DNA of 64,000 nucleotides from NCBI GenBank assembly GCA_037954325.1, contig JBBMNZ010000021.1, positions 14,701,116 to 14,765,115 of the forward strand. The letters run 5' to 3'. This DNA is from Fistularia commersonii (lineage: Eukaryota; Chordata; Actinopteri; Syngnathiformes; Fistulariidae). Position numbers and translations under genes: made by a program. Positions 23,191 through 33,945 of this stretch are shown piece after piece. The notes under the pieces were generated by a model. That model made no database searches, was not told where the DNA came from, and saw nothing but the letters and a program-made list of their open reading frames with translations. Positions within the stretch are counted from its first letter, which is position 1, and each line of letters starts with the position of its first letter.

Positions 23191-23764
23191 CATTTTGACA
23201 ACAGACAACATTTTGAAGATGATTTTATTATTATTATTATCATTATTATTATTATTATCATTTTCAATTTATTAAGTTCTTTCCCTGAAACCATCACTGA
23301 AAACCTGAACCACTTCATTTTCTGGGGGTATTTTTGAACCCCGTTTTTCCGTCACTCCTCTGACACCTCAGATATTTTTTTTTTATTCATTTTATTTTTG
23401 GAAAATGACTTCGTAAGCAGTAATCTATCAGTGTGAAACGCAGATAAACATTTCATTAAATATCAGCAAATTTGTAGTCTTACGCATTCTAGAGCTACTC
23501 ACTGACCCGAGAAGGTGAAGGAACTAATCTAGATGCACAAAAAGCTGAAAAAAAAGATGAGTCATGAGGAGTTTTGAGGGAAGGAACAGCCACGTTCATC
23601 ATCAGGCGGGGGGCGATGATGAGAAGTACCATTTCTCGGGACAGAAAGGAATAAAGGGCTAACAGCTGCCTCTGCAGGGCGGTGGGTGAGCCTCCAAAAA
23701 TGGATTTCTCACCGCTGAAGTCTTAAAATGACGCTCTCATTTCTTTCACCGATCCAACGGCCTC
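23191..23764. other. No recognised gene; small ATT repeat
   Basis: Apart from a (TTA)n run at 23223-23262 this is mixed sequence without a recognised family or exon. Confidence 0.45.
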
Positions 23765-24420
23765 ATCCATCTGAAGCCCGAGGCCAACCTTCACCTCTGC
23801 ACCACCGACCACCGACCTCACAGATCAGCAAGACTACATGTGGGAGCAAGGAACAGGAAGGAGGTCGGCAAGGTGGGGGAGTCGGGAAGAGGTAGTTCGG
23901 GAACAGGGTGGAGCAGGTGGTCTCGGCCGGGAGGAGACCATCTAGGACCTTCTGCAGAAGGAGTTTGAAGATAGGATGACGCGCTGACTGGGATCTGGGA
24001 GGAAGGTACTCCAGGGATGTTGATGGGTGTCCAGTAGCGCAAGATGTCCGACCGGCAAGGGGTGGAGGCCACCGGGGAGGAACGAGGCCAGGAACCCCCT
24101 CAAAGGGGAGCGCCGTGGAGATGCCGGGACAGAACCGATGGTCCATCACAGAGTCTCAGATTTCCTTCTCCGGCGGCCACTTGGTCCAAATTCTGAATCT
24201 GGAGGACTTCCAAGCCCAGAGATAAAGTCCCTCAAGTGTGTCCTGGACCTTCCACAGACCACCTGACCTTGGAGGCGTCCAGGATGCTCCACGTTAAACG
24301 CCTCCGTTTGCGATTTCTCCGGAGGAGGTTCCTCATCTTCAGCCGTGAGGAGAGGATTTGACCCTCCTTGGACCTCAACTGACCTCCCGTTGGTTTCGTT
24401 AAAGGTTGTGCGTCCACTTG
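23765..24420 (-). mobile_element. Degenerate dispersed fish repeat, LINE-related (second copy)
   Basis: On the minus strand 24420-24120 contains the order GGACGCCTCCAAGGTCAGG, GGAAGGTCCAGGACACAC, GACTTTATCTCTGGGCTTGG and AGAATTTGGACCAAGTGG. This is the same layout (GGACGCCTCC, AGGACACGCTGG, GACTATGTCTCTCGGCTGG) as the widespread fish repeat also found degenerately at 6410-6850. The left part (23765-24100) is less certain. Confidence 0.45.
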
Positions 24421-24609
24421 CTCGGCCCCAGAAGGTCCGGCCTGGAGCTTCTCTTCATCTGCTCCACATCATGACACCTCCAACCTCTCCTTGTTGACGG
24501 CTGATATGAAAGAAGGAAGTATCTGATCTGGAGTCAGTTGTGGCACAAATCAAGGCCTTTTTAACCGTCACTCGCCCAATTCACAACCAGTGTGATGTCA
24601 AGGCTGGCG

Positions 24610-24613
24610 GTGT

Positions 24614-24669
<56 letters not shown>
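24610..24669. repeat. (GT)n microsatellite
   Basis: GT dinucleotides with one TTTG interruption at about 24620. Confidence 0.95.
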
Positions 24670-24671
<2 letters not shown>

Positions 24672-24766
24672 TAAGGGGTCAGAGAGAGGAATGGAGTGGA
24701 AATTCTGATTGGAAGATGGCCAGTGAGGCAGACTTGTTGCTGTTGATGAAACGCGTGTGTATGTGT

Positions 24767-24778
24767 TTGTGTGTGTGT

Positions 24779-24822
<44 letters not shown>
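24767..24822. repeat. (GT)n microsatellite
   Basis: GT dinucleotides interrupted by GTATG near 24781. It faces the inverse CA tract at 25008-25048. Confidence 0.95.
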
Positions 24823-24823
<1 letters not shown>

Positions 24824-25005
24824 ATTAGAGGCCACAGGTGAGGACAGAGATAATGACCTCATCCCTCTTTCGCCACTTCCTTCCAGCCGGCTCTATTCAT
24901 CAAGCCATCTCGTCGTCCGCTCTTCCCTCTCTCCCATCTTTCTTTCCAATTCTACCGTCTCTCAGCCAAAAAGCCAGAGGTCACACCTTCATCCAAACAG
25001 ACAGC

Positions 25006-25007
<2 letters not shown>

Positions 25008-25048
<41 letters not shown>
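25008..25048. repeat. (CA)n microsatellite
   Basis: About twenty CA dinucleotides. Confidence 0.95.
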
Positions 25049-25049
<1 letters not shown>

Positions 25050-25340
25050 GAAGGAATGTTGCAGCATGCGAGGTGTGTGTGCGCGTTCTCCTCGCCTTCG
25101 CCGGAGAGCGAGGCCAGATGTTGTGAATAGAAGGTGAAGCTGCATTGAAACGGCGCTCGGAGAACCCGAAGCCGCGTCGGATCGTCCCGGAGGCGAGGTC
25201 ACCGTCGGACCGCCCGCCGCCAGACGGCGAGCGGCGAAAAACAAAAACCACCTTTGAAGGTTTTAAACGTTCCCTCTTCCTGTTTTGTTCATATTGATTA
25301 AACCGACAAACCTCACCCAGCAAAGCCTCCTGTTTGTTTA

Positions 25341-26337
25341 CGTAAATGAATCCTTCATTCATTCATTCGCAAGACTAAAACTATACAGAACTATTCACCC
25401 TCCTCTCATTTCCTCGTTATATGAGAAATTCACTCATTCATGCACACATCACATCAACAAACATTCACTCTTCCATTCATAGGTCATATAGAGGCATGCA
25501 AACATTCACTCGGTCATTCACAAGTCAAATAGACCTGCAATCATTCACTCATTCATACACACATCACGCAGACACACAACATTCACTCATTCATTCATAC
25601 GTCATAAGGAGGCATGCAAACATTCACTCGCTTATTTATCTCATATAGCCTTGCAAACATTCACTCATTCATACACACATCACATAAACAAACATTCACT
25701 CATTCATTCATACATCCTATAGAGGCATGCAAACATTCACTCGCTCATTCACAAGTCATATAGACCTGCAATCATTCACTCATTCATACACACATCACAT
25801 AAACAAACATTCACTCATTCATACACACATCACACAGACACACAACATTCACTCATTCATTCATACATCATATAGAGGCATGCAAACATTCACTCGCTCA
25901 TTCACAAGTCATATAGAGCTGCAATCATTCACTCATTCATACACACATCACACAGACACACAACATTCATACATTCATATGTCCTATAGAGGCCTGCAAA
26001 CATTCATTCAAACATTCACTCACTCATTCAAGCATTATACGGCTATTTGCTCTGTCATTCATCCATCTTTTAAAGACGTCCAAATGGTGTAAAAAGGTGC
26101 AATGCAATAATTCACCCTCTCATTCACGCTTCATATAGACATGCAACTATTTCCAAATCACGTAAACAACCACTCACTCACTCATTCATACAACAGACAG
26201 GCAGCCATTCATACGTCACATAGAAATAAACAACTTTTTGGCCTCTCATTCAAACCTCGTGAGACGTGCAACCATTCACTCTTTCATTTGAATGTCATAT
26301 AGCGACATACAACCATTCACTCGCTCATTCATGCATC
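25341..26337. repeat. ATTC-type VNTR array
   Basis: Units combine CATTCACTCATTCATACAC, ACATCACATAAACAAA or ACATCACACAGACACAC, and TATAGAGGCATGCAAACATT. A higher-order unit of about 110-170 bp recurs (GAGGCATGCAAACATTCACT near 25492, 25610, 25723 and 25875). The array continues beyond the hAT insertion at 27567. Confidence 0.85.
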
Positions 26338-26684
26338 TTTTAGATCAGTGTTTCCCAACCACTGTGCCTGTGAGAGATCATTACCTGATTGGTCCGAAAA
26401 TTATTTATCCAATGTAAAATAATGTGTCTCCCTATGTCTATGTGGGCAGCGTGTCCATTCCATGGCGACGGGTAGTGAATGAACCTGTGTATCTGTGTGT
26501 CAGAGTGATTGGTGACGCTTTGCGTGATACATTTTTAAAATAAAAAGTACTTGTATCTGCGTAAACAAACAGGCAGCGTTGTTGGAAACGACCAAGACGA
26601 GTGAGAAAGCGGTGAAAGCTGCTATAAAGTTGCTGAACTCGTCTCTAAATCCAAACAGCCACACACCGGAGCAAAACATTAATA

Positions 26685-27232
26685 CAGTAAACCCTTGTTT
26701 TTTGCGGGGGTTACGTTCCAAAAAGAACCCGTGATGTAGAAACCTTTATTTTTTTTTACAATTATTATACAATCAAATACTCTATTATACATCGCTGCTG
26801 TCGTCCTTATGTTTTTTTCTTCCTTCTTTATGGAACGACCGGAAGATTCATTAATTCCGTAATGCCGACCTACAGCCGCATAGCTTTTAGCTTCCCTTAG
26901 CATGTCCAGAAGTTTAACTTTATCTGCGATAGATAGCATCTTCCGCTGCCTTTTGGGCCCTGCAAGGTGCTTTTGTCGCTCCAGAGCGTTTTGTCAGCAT
27001 TACGGGTTTTAGAGAAACTGGAAATTGCAAGAGAATTTGCACGTATGTAATGTAAATTTGGCGAGCTGTTTTACGTACGTGTACATATTAAACTGCAACG
27101 TTATTGACGCACAGGTAGAGAAGAAGCGGAGCGACTTTTTAGCCAATCGGGATGCAGAACACAATGCACCATGCAAATCCGTGAAGTAGCGAAACCGTGA
27201 AAAGTAAACCGCGTTATAGCGAGGGATCGCTG
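26685..27232 (-). mobile_element. Tigger/pogo-like element, internally deleted (copy 1)
   Basis: The start is CAGTAAACCCTTG...TTTGCGGGGGTTACG and the end GCGAGGGATCGCTG, imperfect inverted repeats typical of Tigger elements, with a TA duplicated on both sides (26683-26684 and 27233-27234). It retains only the N-terminal helix-turn-helix coding region of a transposase on the minus strand, so it was non-autonomous. A second copy starts at 63532. Confidence 0.8.
26790..27000 (-). pseudogene. Tigger transposase N-terminal HTH, frameshifted
   Basis: From 26939 downward the frame reads MLSIADKVKLLDMLREAKSY and then AAVGRHYGINESSGRSIKKE, the first helix-turn-helix of Tigger/CENP-B-type transposases (SYAAVGRxYGxNES, then IKKxEKxIR). 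The native start by comparison with copy 2 is at 26998-27000, but a 10-bp insertion (TGCAAGGTGC on the plus strand, about 26971-26980) throws that start out of frame. After about 50 residues the frame enters the 3' end of the element, so the second HTH and the catalytic DDE core are absent. It binds nothing today as far as can be told. Confidence 0.75.
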
Positions 27233-27236
27233 TACT

Positions 27237-27420
27237 ACCTGCAGGCAAAATCATTGTAGAAGAAAAGCTCGGCTCTGGCGTTGATAAAGAAATAGCCAGA
27301 GTTCTTTCAAATAATACCATTTCCAGACATATTGATGACATTGAAAAAAGTTGTGGAAAAGTTGCACATCATTGGGAAATTTGCATTGCAACTTGACGAA
27401 TCTACAGATATTAGATATAT
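27237..27420 (+). pseudogene. hAT transposase fragment with frameshift
   Basis: The plus frame gives IARVLSNNTISRHIDDIEKS and, after a one-base shift at an A-run near 27342-27347, the neighbouring frame gives FALQLDESTDI. LSNNTISRRIDD followed by FALQLDEST is the hallmark of the hAT transposase catalytic core (first acidic residue in LDES) in vertebrate Charlie/SCAND3-like genes. No BED finger and no dimerisation domain remain. It lies within the element at 26346-27566. Confidence 0.7.
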
Positions 27421-27566
27421 TAGATTTCACACGAAGTAAATTGAGACAACGGTTTCATTCTAATTCGTCAAAACATGTTTTTGACATATTTATTTGGTGG
27501 TGTTCCGTGTGATTTTTCTAATGTAAAATATGTGCCGTGGCTCAAAAAGAAGGTTGGGAAACACTG

Positions 27567-27960
27567 TTTTAGAGACATCCAATCGTTCACTCTTTCGTTC
27601 ATCTATCGTGAAGTGACACGACCATCTACAGGTCTTTTGGAGACGAGCAACGCTACATGCTAACAGCTGAAATGCTACCTCAACCGCTTCAGCACTCATG
27701 AAGGAAACCACAGCGGCGGGCGCGAGACGCTCAAGGACTTCGGAGGAGATCCGAGGTGACGATCACGCATGGATGAAGGCGCAGACAAGACGGGAGGAGC
27801 CAATGGCGGCGTCCCATACTAGATGTTTTTCCAGCAGTGAAAGTAAAACTAGTTCACGACTGGGCGATGCAGAGAAGTGACCGGCAAACATGAACATCTA
27901 TTTATTCAAATCAATTTTCAAAGCTAGAAAAACTCAATTATAGAGCTTCTTTTTCTTCGT
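27567..27960. other. End of VNTR, then unrecognised sequence
   Basis: 27567-27620 continues the VNTR (ACATCCAATCGTTCACTC). 27640-27960 is mixed sequence with no exon or repeat family that I recognise. Confidence 0.45.
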
Positions 27961-27982
27961 TGCTGCTAGAGGGCATGCGGCT

Positions 27983-27984
<2 letters not shown>

Positions 27985-28010
<26 letters not shown>
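27985..28010. repeat. (CA)n microsatellite
   Basis: Thirteen CA dinucleotides. Confidence 0.95.
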
Positions 28011-28013
<3 letters not shown>

Positions 28014-28156
28014 AATTTTACACACCCATGCAATTGGAGTCTTCCGTGGTGGATCCAGGCCGTCAAAAATGGAAATTAATGCAAAAGTGGCAAAAAAATG
28101 TGTGTTTGCAGATGACGCTGTGGTGGAACGGGGAGCAGGTGGAGGAACTTCTCGAA

Positions 28157-28740
28157 CAGGGGTGTCAAACAAACGGCCCACAAAGGGGTTCGACCAGGCC
28201 CGCAGGATCATTTGAAAGTGAAAAAATGCATAAAAGACAAGGATTTAATTGTTTTAATTTTTGCAATTCAAGAATTTTCCGCTGGGGACGCACTATTTTG
28301 GTCTGAGTAGAAGACAAGCCGGATCACTGAGACGGACCAATCAACGTTATCAATGCACCACCTGCTGCTTGTTATGACGTTGTTTCTACCCTGTTCTCCA
28401 CCTCCCCGCTACCCCCTCACTCGCCAAAATGTCGTTCTGAAAACAGAGAAAAGTAGATATAGAGTGAAGAATTTTCAACGAAAGTTCGTCCTATTTATTT
28501 ATGGAGACGCACGGGAAACCTTTGTGCTTGGCGTGTTTGCAACAAGTTTCGGTATTTTAGGAATATAATATACGGCGCCGCTACGAGACTCATCAGGGCG
28601 AAAAATATGACAGCTCGCAAAGACGACTGAGAAGAGATGAGATCAACCAATCGCAAAACAGCGTCCACTTTCACCCATAGCCGAGAAATCAGTGAAGCAG
28701 CGGTAAAAGCTAGCTAGCTAATTGCTAGCGAAAATGTGCA
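28157..28740 (+). mobile_element. hAT transposon remnant (CAGGGGTGTCAAAC type)
   Basis: It starts CAGGGGTGTCAAACAAACGG, the usual terminus of this fish hAT group, followed by GGCCCGCAGGATCATTTGAA. It then holds the N-terminal part of a transposase (28440-28720). The right end is not found. The other element of this type is the MITE at 39409-39981. Confidence 0.7.
28440..28720 (+). pseudogene. hAT transposase BED-finger region, broken
   Basis: In the frame after 28500 the peptide GKPLCLACLQQVSVF supplies the Cys-x2-Cys half of a BED zinc finger. About 20 residues further, in a shifted frame, NIRRRYETHQGEKYDSSQRR supplies the RRxYETH segment that follows it. SQNSVHF and EISEAAVKAS further on fit the linker of SCAND3/ZBED-like hAT transposases. 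At least one in-frame stop and a frameshift break it. The catalytic core is absent. Confidence 0.6.
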
Positions 28741-28989
28741 ATTTAATGTTAGTCGGCAGCTTCGCTACAAAAGAGTATGTTGGAATTCTACTGTTCATGC
28801 AACTCCATACATTTTCAGCATGTATCGTATGTGTTTGCATGTTTCATGGATGGAGTTTATACATTTACGGGTGAATACTTTCTTCCTTACACATTTAATA
28901 GCACCCTTTTTAGTTTGGAAGATGTATGCAGGGATTCAATTTAGATTTTATATCCACATGTGGAAATGGTTTAAAAATCCCTCTTTATA

Positions 28990-29345
28990 AGTCTCATTTA
29001 ATCTTAAAGACCTAAAGGTCCTGTTCTAGAGAGATGGAATGGAGAGGGATGAAGGTGATCTCCAGCAAGACAGAGGAAGACGAAGAAGGTGGAGGCCACG
29101 ATGCCAGGAGGCTACAGAGATGAAGATTTGGACGTTCATCTTTGACGGTGAGGAAGATAGAGAAGATCAGGGATGTCCACCAGGGTGGATGTTCTGGAGA
29201 TAAAGTAGGTTTGGTTGGAGTGAGGAGGGATGGTGGAGATCTGGGCAGGCGGAGGTTGGAGCTGCCAGGAAGGAGGTCTAGAGGACAGGAAGTCAGAGGA
29301 GAGGGTTAGATGGAGGCGTTGTTGTGGAACGAAGGGCCACAAAAG
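28990..29345 (+). mobile_element. LINE fragment (3' part of ORF2 region), degenerate
   Basis: It contains GAAGGTGATCTCCAGCAAG, CTACAGAGATGAAGATTTGG, GGAGATAAAGTAGG and GGTTGGAGCTGCCAGGAAGG followed by AGGTCTAGAGGACAGG. The last blocks appear in a common fish non-LTR element close to the end of its reverse transcriptase ORF. Frames are broken. 56820-57060 holds another piece of the same element. Confidence 0.5.
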
Positions 29346-29689
29346 GTCAAATCGATCAGCTTAAAATGTTTTAAAACCTCCACATGTTGTGGCACCGTCC
29401 CTCAGCGACCCCTCCGATGATGTCATCCCCGAAAAACAACTCTCATTTAAACCGTTAATGCATGAATAAATAAAAAAGCAGGTCCCATGTAGTGTCTGAT
29501 GGTCGCCGCTGACCGTTTTAAAATGAAAATGTCGGGAAAATGTCAGCGGCGTCCGGGTGCCGCTCTGCCGTGAAATGCGGCGTAGCTGAGTTTGAATTGC
29601 CGGGGAGAAAAGACGCGTATGGAAACTGCATCTTTTAAGAGCTAATTGTTTATTAGCGAAAATAAAACGGCCGTGCAGAAAAAAGCTCG
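29346..29689. other. No recognised feature
   Basis: Apparently single-copy sequence before the tetranucleotide arrays. No exon or RNA gene was recognised. Confidence 0.4.
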
Positions 29690-30580
29690 TTCGTTTAGCC
29701 GTCCTTCTGTTTGTTGGTTCGCCTTGTTTTTCATTTGATCGTCCGTTTGTCTGTTCGTTCATTCGTCGGTTTGTTCGTTTTTCCGTGTGTTTGTTCGTTT
29801 GTTTGACGGTTGGTTCGTTCATTTGTGTGTTCATCCGTTCGTCTGTTCGACCGATGCTCCGTTTGCCTTTTTCTTTATTTGTCCCTTTATTTGTTTTGTT
29901 TGTTCGCTCGTTTGTTCAGTTGATCGTCCGTTTGTCTCTTTGTTCATTTCTTCGTGTGTCCGTTTTTCTATTTGTTTCATCGTTTGTTCATTCGTCTGCT
30001 CATCCATTCGTCTGTTTGTCCGTTTATCTGTTCATTTGTTTGTTCATTTAATTATTCATCCGTTCGTTCGTTGATTCGTTCGTTCGTTGATTCGTTCGTT
30101 CGTTCGTTCGTTCGTCCGTCCATCCGCCCATCCGCCCATTCGTTTACTTGTTCATCCGTCTGTCAATCTATCTGTCCATCCATTCGTCCACATTCGTCTA
30201 TCCATCCGTTTGTCTGTTCGTCTATCTTTCCATTCACCCATTGATTCATCTGTTTGAAAGTTTGTACGTTCGTATATGCATGTTCCACTCTCTCACTCTT
30301 GTGTCCGTCCATCGGCTCCTTCATTGGCTCGTCGCTTTGTCAGTTGGTCGACTCATTCACTTGTTGGCTCGTCCGTCCGTCCGTTCGCTCGCTCATTTCT
30401 TCCCTTCATTCGTTCGCTGGCTCGTTGGTTCGTTGGCTCCGTCGTTTCCCCGTCCGTCTGCGAGCTCGTTCGTCCGGCGCCTCGTTTCTTTTCCATCTTT
30501 AATCCGTCGTCTCATTTATTCACCCGTCCGTCGCCTCGCCGTTCGTTCACTCATTCGCCAAACAACCGTTCACCCTTTCA
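29690..30580. repeat. Degenerate tetranucleotide array, TTCG/TTTG type
   Basis: Nearly all positions read as GTTCGTTTGTTCATCCGTTC-like 4-mer multiples. A near-pure TTCG core is at 30062-30112. Because 12 bp make four codons without a stop, long frames rich in F-V-R-S and C-L-F arise on the plus strand. They are not genes. Confidence 0.9.
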
Positions 30581-30589
30581 CTCACACGT

Positions 30590-31265
30590 CTGGACGGTTC
30601 AGGCTCTCCAACAAAGGACATCCGACCGTTTTTTATTCGCGGATAAAAACAACAACGGCGTCACAGAACGCCTCCTCATTAGCGCCGCAGAGCGTCAGCT
30701 GCTTTGCCACGATAAGAAGTTAGAAAGTTAGGCTCCGTTCTCGCCGGGACCACCTGTCTTTCCCTGCATCTCCACAGAACAAAAACCCCCCGTTGTTTCC
30801 TCATAAAGGCGCTCCGACTTAAATATTCATCGTGGGAGGGACGAAGGGGGGACGAAGGGGGGACGAAGGGGGGACCCCGGCCTTTTATTGTTTTTATCCC
30901 CCGGCTCAGCCCAAAGGGGAGGATGAAGGCAGGCGTTGCGGCTACGAACGCGCAGCTTCGTACAAACTCAAAGGAGTCCTTACCTGGGCCCGAAAGGAAC
31001 GCCGCGCTTTTTATTTCTGTCTTTGCCACGAGCCCGGACCAAGAAAGGATCCACGGGCTTAAAGGTTTTATTTATGTGATTGGCGGCCGATCGGGTCGGG
31101 GTGAAGCGCACCTGTCGCCCGCTGACAGCTGGGATCCAAACCCCCCCCCCAGAATAAACAACAGAGATGATAAATTAATGAATTCATGAATATCCTTTGG
31201 CGAGAAGATCCGTTCCTCCATGTCCGCCATGTCAGACACGAGGACAGTCGTTGGGCATGTTTTTT
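30590..31265. other. Unique spacer between opposed arrays
   Basis: Mixed, partly GC-rich sequence. It includes three tandem GGGACGAAGGGG repeats at 30838-30875. No exon is supported. Confidence 0.5.
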
Positions 31266-31279
31266 TTTGTGACGCGAGC

Positions 31280-32243
31280 GAGCGAAGGAGAGTGCGCGTG
31301 GACGAATGTGCGAACGGATGGATGAATGAATGAGTGAATATTTGTTATGTGTGAATGAAGAGGCAAATGGCTGGATGGATGGATGGATGGATGAATGAAC
31401 AAACAACTGAAAATATGTGCGAATGACCGGACGGACAGATAGATGGATGGATCAATGAATGAATGAACGAGTGAATGAATGACCAAGAGTGACTGTGGGA
31501 ATGAATGGATGAATGAATGAGTGAGTGAATGAAGAGACGAACGGACGGAAGGATGGATTGATGGCTGAATGAATGAATGAATGAATGAACAAACATTTGT
31601 AAGTATTAGCTAAGGACCGGACGAACAGATAGATGGATGGACGAATGAATGAATGAATGAACAAATAAATGATTGAAAGTATTTGCGAATGACCGGACAA
31701 ACAGACAGATAGATGGATGAATAAATGAATGAATGAATAAATGAATGAACAAGTGAATGAGTGACCAAGTGCGAATATGCGAATGGATGGACAAATAAAC
31801 AAGTGACCAAACAGACGGACAGACGGATGGATAAATGAGCGAGTGAGTGAATAAAGAGACGAATGGACAGAAGGATGAATAGATGGCTGAATGAATGAAC
31901 GAATCGAATGAGTGAATGAATGAATGAATGAGCGAACAAATCGAATGAGTGAACAAGTGAGGGAACGAACAATTGAAAGTATTTGCGAATGACCGGACGA
32001 ACAGATAGATGGATGGACGAATGAATGAATGAATGAAAACAACAAATGGACAAATGCGCTAATAGAAGAGGAACAAGCAAGCGAGCTTCCGAACAGAAAA
32101 AACAACATCCAACGAATCAACAAAGCAACGAACGAACGAACGAATGAACGAACGAACGAACGAACGAACGAACGAACGAACGAACGAACGAACGAACGAA
32201 CGAACGAACGAACGAACGAACGAACGAACGAACGAACGAATCA
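31280..32243. repeat. Degenerate tetranucleotide array, GAAT/GAAC type
   Basis: It is the complement type of the 29690-30580 array (GAATGAATGAACGAGTGAAT, GACCGGACGAACAGATAGAT). The unit TTTGCGAATGACCGGAC recurs near 31682 and 31982, giving a higher-order period of about 300 bp. It ends in the near-pure core at 32127-32240. Confidence 0.9.
32127..32240. repeat. (CGAA)n microsatellite, near-pure
   Basis: About 28 tandem CGAA units with a single CGAATGAA variant near 32141. This is the most homogeneous part of the tetranucleotide family and probably its youngest expansion. Confidence 0.95.
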
Positions 32244-32249
32244 TTGCCC

Positions 32250-33115
32250 TTGAAGTTTTTGCCTGTTAGCACGTCCTCGGCGTTTATCATCGTCCTTCTC
32301 AAACCTCTCGCCTTTTCATTTGCGCAGACGTTCCCCCTCCCTAAATAAAAACAAAATGAAATCCGGCATCGGGCGTGGCTGCCGGCTCCATAAATACGAC
32401 ACCGTAGCCGAACATGAATTACGCGGCGTCAGAATTCAATCCCTCGCCACGACACGGGCCGTTTTGTTCGATGATTTAAGGCACTTGCGAATGCGTATTG
32501 AGTGTGTATCGAGCGTGTGATCGTGCGTTTCGACGTCCCGCGGTTCTTCTCCCACATTCAATCGTAATTCCGCCCTCCCGTCTGCCTCCGCCGCCCCTCC
32601 CTACACGCTCATCTTTTCTCCTGTCACTTCCCCTTCGCGTCAATTACCGTCGCTCTCCGCTTCCACCGCCGCCGATGGCCCATCCCGGCGTTTCGCGATA
32701 TCGCCCGGCTACTTCCTTTTAATTTCTGCAATATTCTCTTTCGCCCCCCCCCCCCCCCGCCGAACCCCGTTTTATCGTTTCCGCTCGCTTCCCTTCATCG
32801 CCGTCGTTTTCGTCCCCATCCATCACGCCACCTCCTCGCCTGTTCCTCCCTTCCCGAAGCCTTATCATATTTATTTCATCTTCCTACAGGACTGGAGATG
32901 TTCTCTCTCTTTTCCTTCAAGTCACTCCTTCGCCTCGTCCCACACACTCCCTTTCTTTCCAGAATCTTCCCTGCTTCTATATTCATCCGGGCGGTGAGTG
33001 AGTGAGTGAGTGACCTGAATCTGTCTCCTTGCATTACAGCCCCTCCTTTCCCGCCGTTTAGAAACACCTTCGAAAAACCAATAGCGCGGTTGCCACCCTG
33101 CCTTGCGTGCCCTCA
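32250..33115. other. No recognised gene; C-rich in the middle
   Basis: Single-copy-looking sequence with a C14-like run at 32745-32758 and short GAGT repeats (32997-33013). No exon is supported. Confidence 0.45.

Positions 33116-33117
<2 letters not shown>

Positions 33118-33164
<47 letters not shown>
33118..33164. repeat. (GT)n microsatellite
   Basis: About 23 GT dinucleotides. Confidence 0.96.
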
Positions 33165-33278
33165 TTGCGACTGAAGCTGGTATGATAAGGGAGGTTTCTA
33201 TACCGTAAAGGCGAGAGCATCAACTTGGCTGCGCCCCCATCTGTGTTTACATACTGGAACCAGTTTGTTGGAGATGAC

Positions 33279-33280
<2 letters not shown>

Positions 33281-33324
<44 letters not shown>
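33281..33324. repeat. (GT)n microsatellite
   Basis: About 21 GT dinucleotides. A third short GT tract follows at 33449-33474. Confidence 0.96.
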
Positions 33325-33325
<1 letters not shown>

Positions 33326-33489
33326 CTGTATGTCGTTTGTTTGTCAGAACGCCAGTGGGGAGCCTTAAATGGATTTTTAGCCTGGCGCTGTCACCTTTTC
33401 CAAGAAAACACAAACCCGAGATTATCTTGCATTTTCAGCGCCTGTCGAGTGTGTGTGTGTGTGTGTGTGTGTGTCAGTTAAGTTGTCTG

Positions 33490-33945
33490 TAATTGACCGT
33501 TTGATGGGAATAAAACGGTATTGCGCGTTTCTACACTGGAACACTTAATGTCAACATTTTTCACTTAAAAGGACGGTGCAAAGGATGAGATGTATTTTTG
33601 GCGAGCGGCTGCAGGTTGCAGCCCCAATATCTCCTTTCGTTTTTAACACGTCCCGCTTTTCTTCGCCGCTTTCAGATCTTTAACCTTCAACGTCGCGTTT
33701 TGTTTATAAAAGAAAACCTATTCGGTCATAAAAAAGAGCGCAGCTGCGGGCGAAGTACCGCTTTTACTTACGTCAATGCACAAATACCTTTGAAAGTCAC
33801 AATTTTTAAATGTCACCGGTGTAAAAAGACGGGATTTTGATCAGACAATTTGACTCTGAGTGTCAAATACCAAAGTATTCTGAGGCGACAAAGTTTGCAA
33901 GTCGGGGACAAAACATTTTTCCTGACCATCTGCACAAATAACGTG
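33490..33945. other. No recognised feature
   Basis: Mixed sequence between GT tracts and the next array. No gene or repeat family was recognised. Confidence 0.4.

Larger units (their letters stand above)
26346..27566 (+). mobile_element. hAT DNA transposon, decayed, carrying a nested Tigger
   Basis: The ends are CAGTGTTTCCCAACC and GGTTGGGAAACACTG, a perfect 15-bp inverted pair. Flanking octamers TTTTAGAT (26338-26345) and TTTTAGAG (27567-27574) match at 7 of 8, as expected for hAT. The interior holds remnants of a hAT transposase in plus orientation (26590-26680 and 27237-27420). A 548-bp Tigger-like element interrupts it at 26685-27232. The target was the ATTC VNTR array, which resumes on the other side. 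It is inactive: large deletions and frameshifts. Confidence 0.85.

Noticed and set aside
24581..25137. Frames with long CV or HT repeats
   Set aside because: Translations of GT/CA microsatellites. The same applies at 33.2-33.5, 45.7-46.4, 51.4-51.7 and 62.8 kb.
29785..32302. Many long open frames rich in F-V-R-S, C-L-F or N-E-R-T
   Set aside because: They are translations of 4-bp tandem repeats: 12 bp give four codons without a stop in all phases of the motif. No domain, start context or splice structure supports genes.
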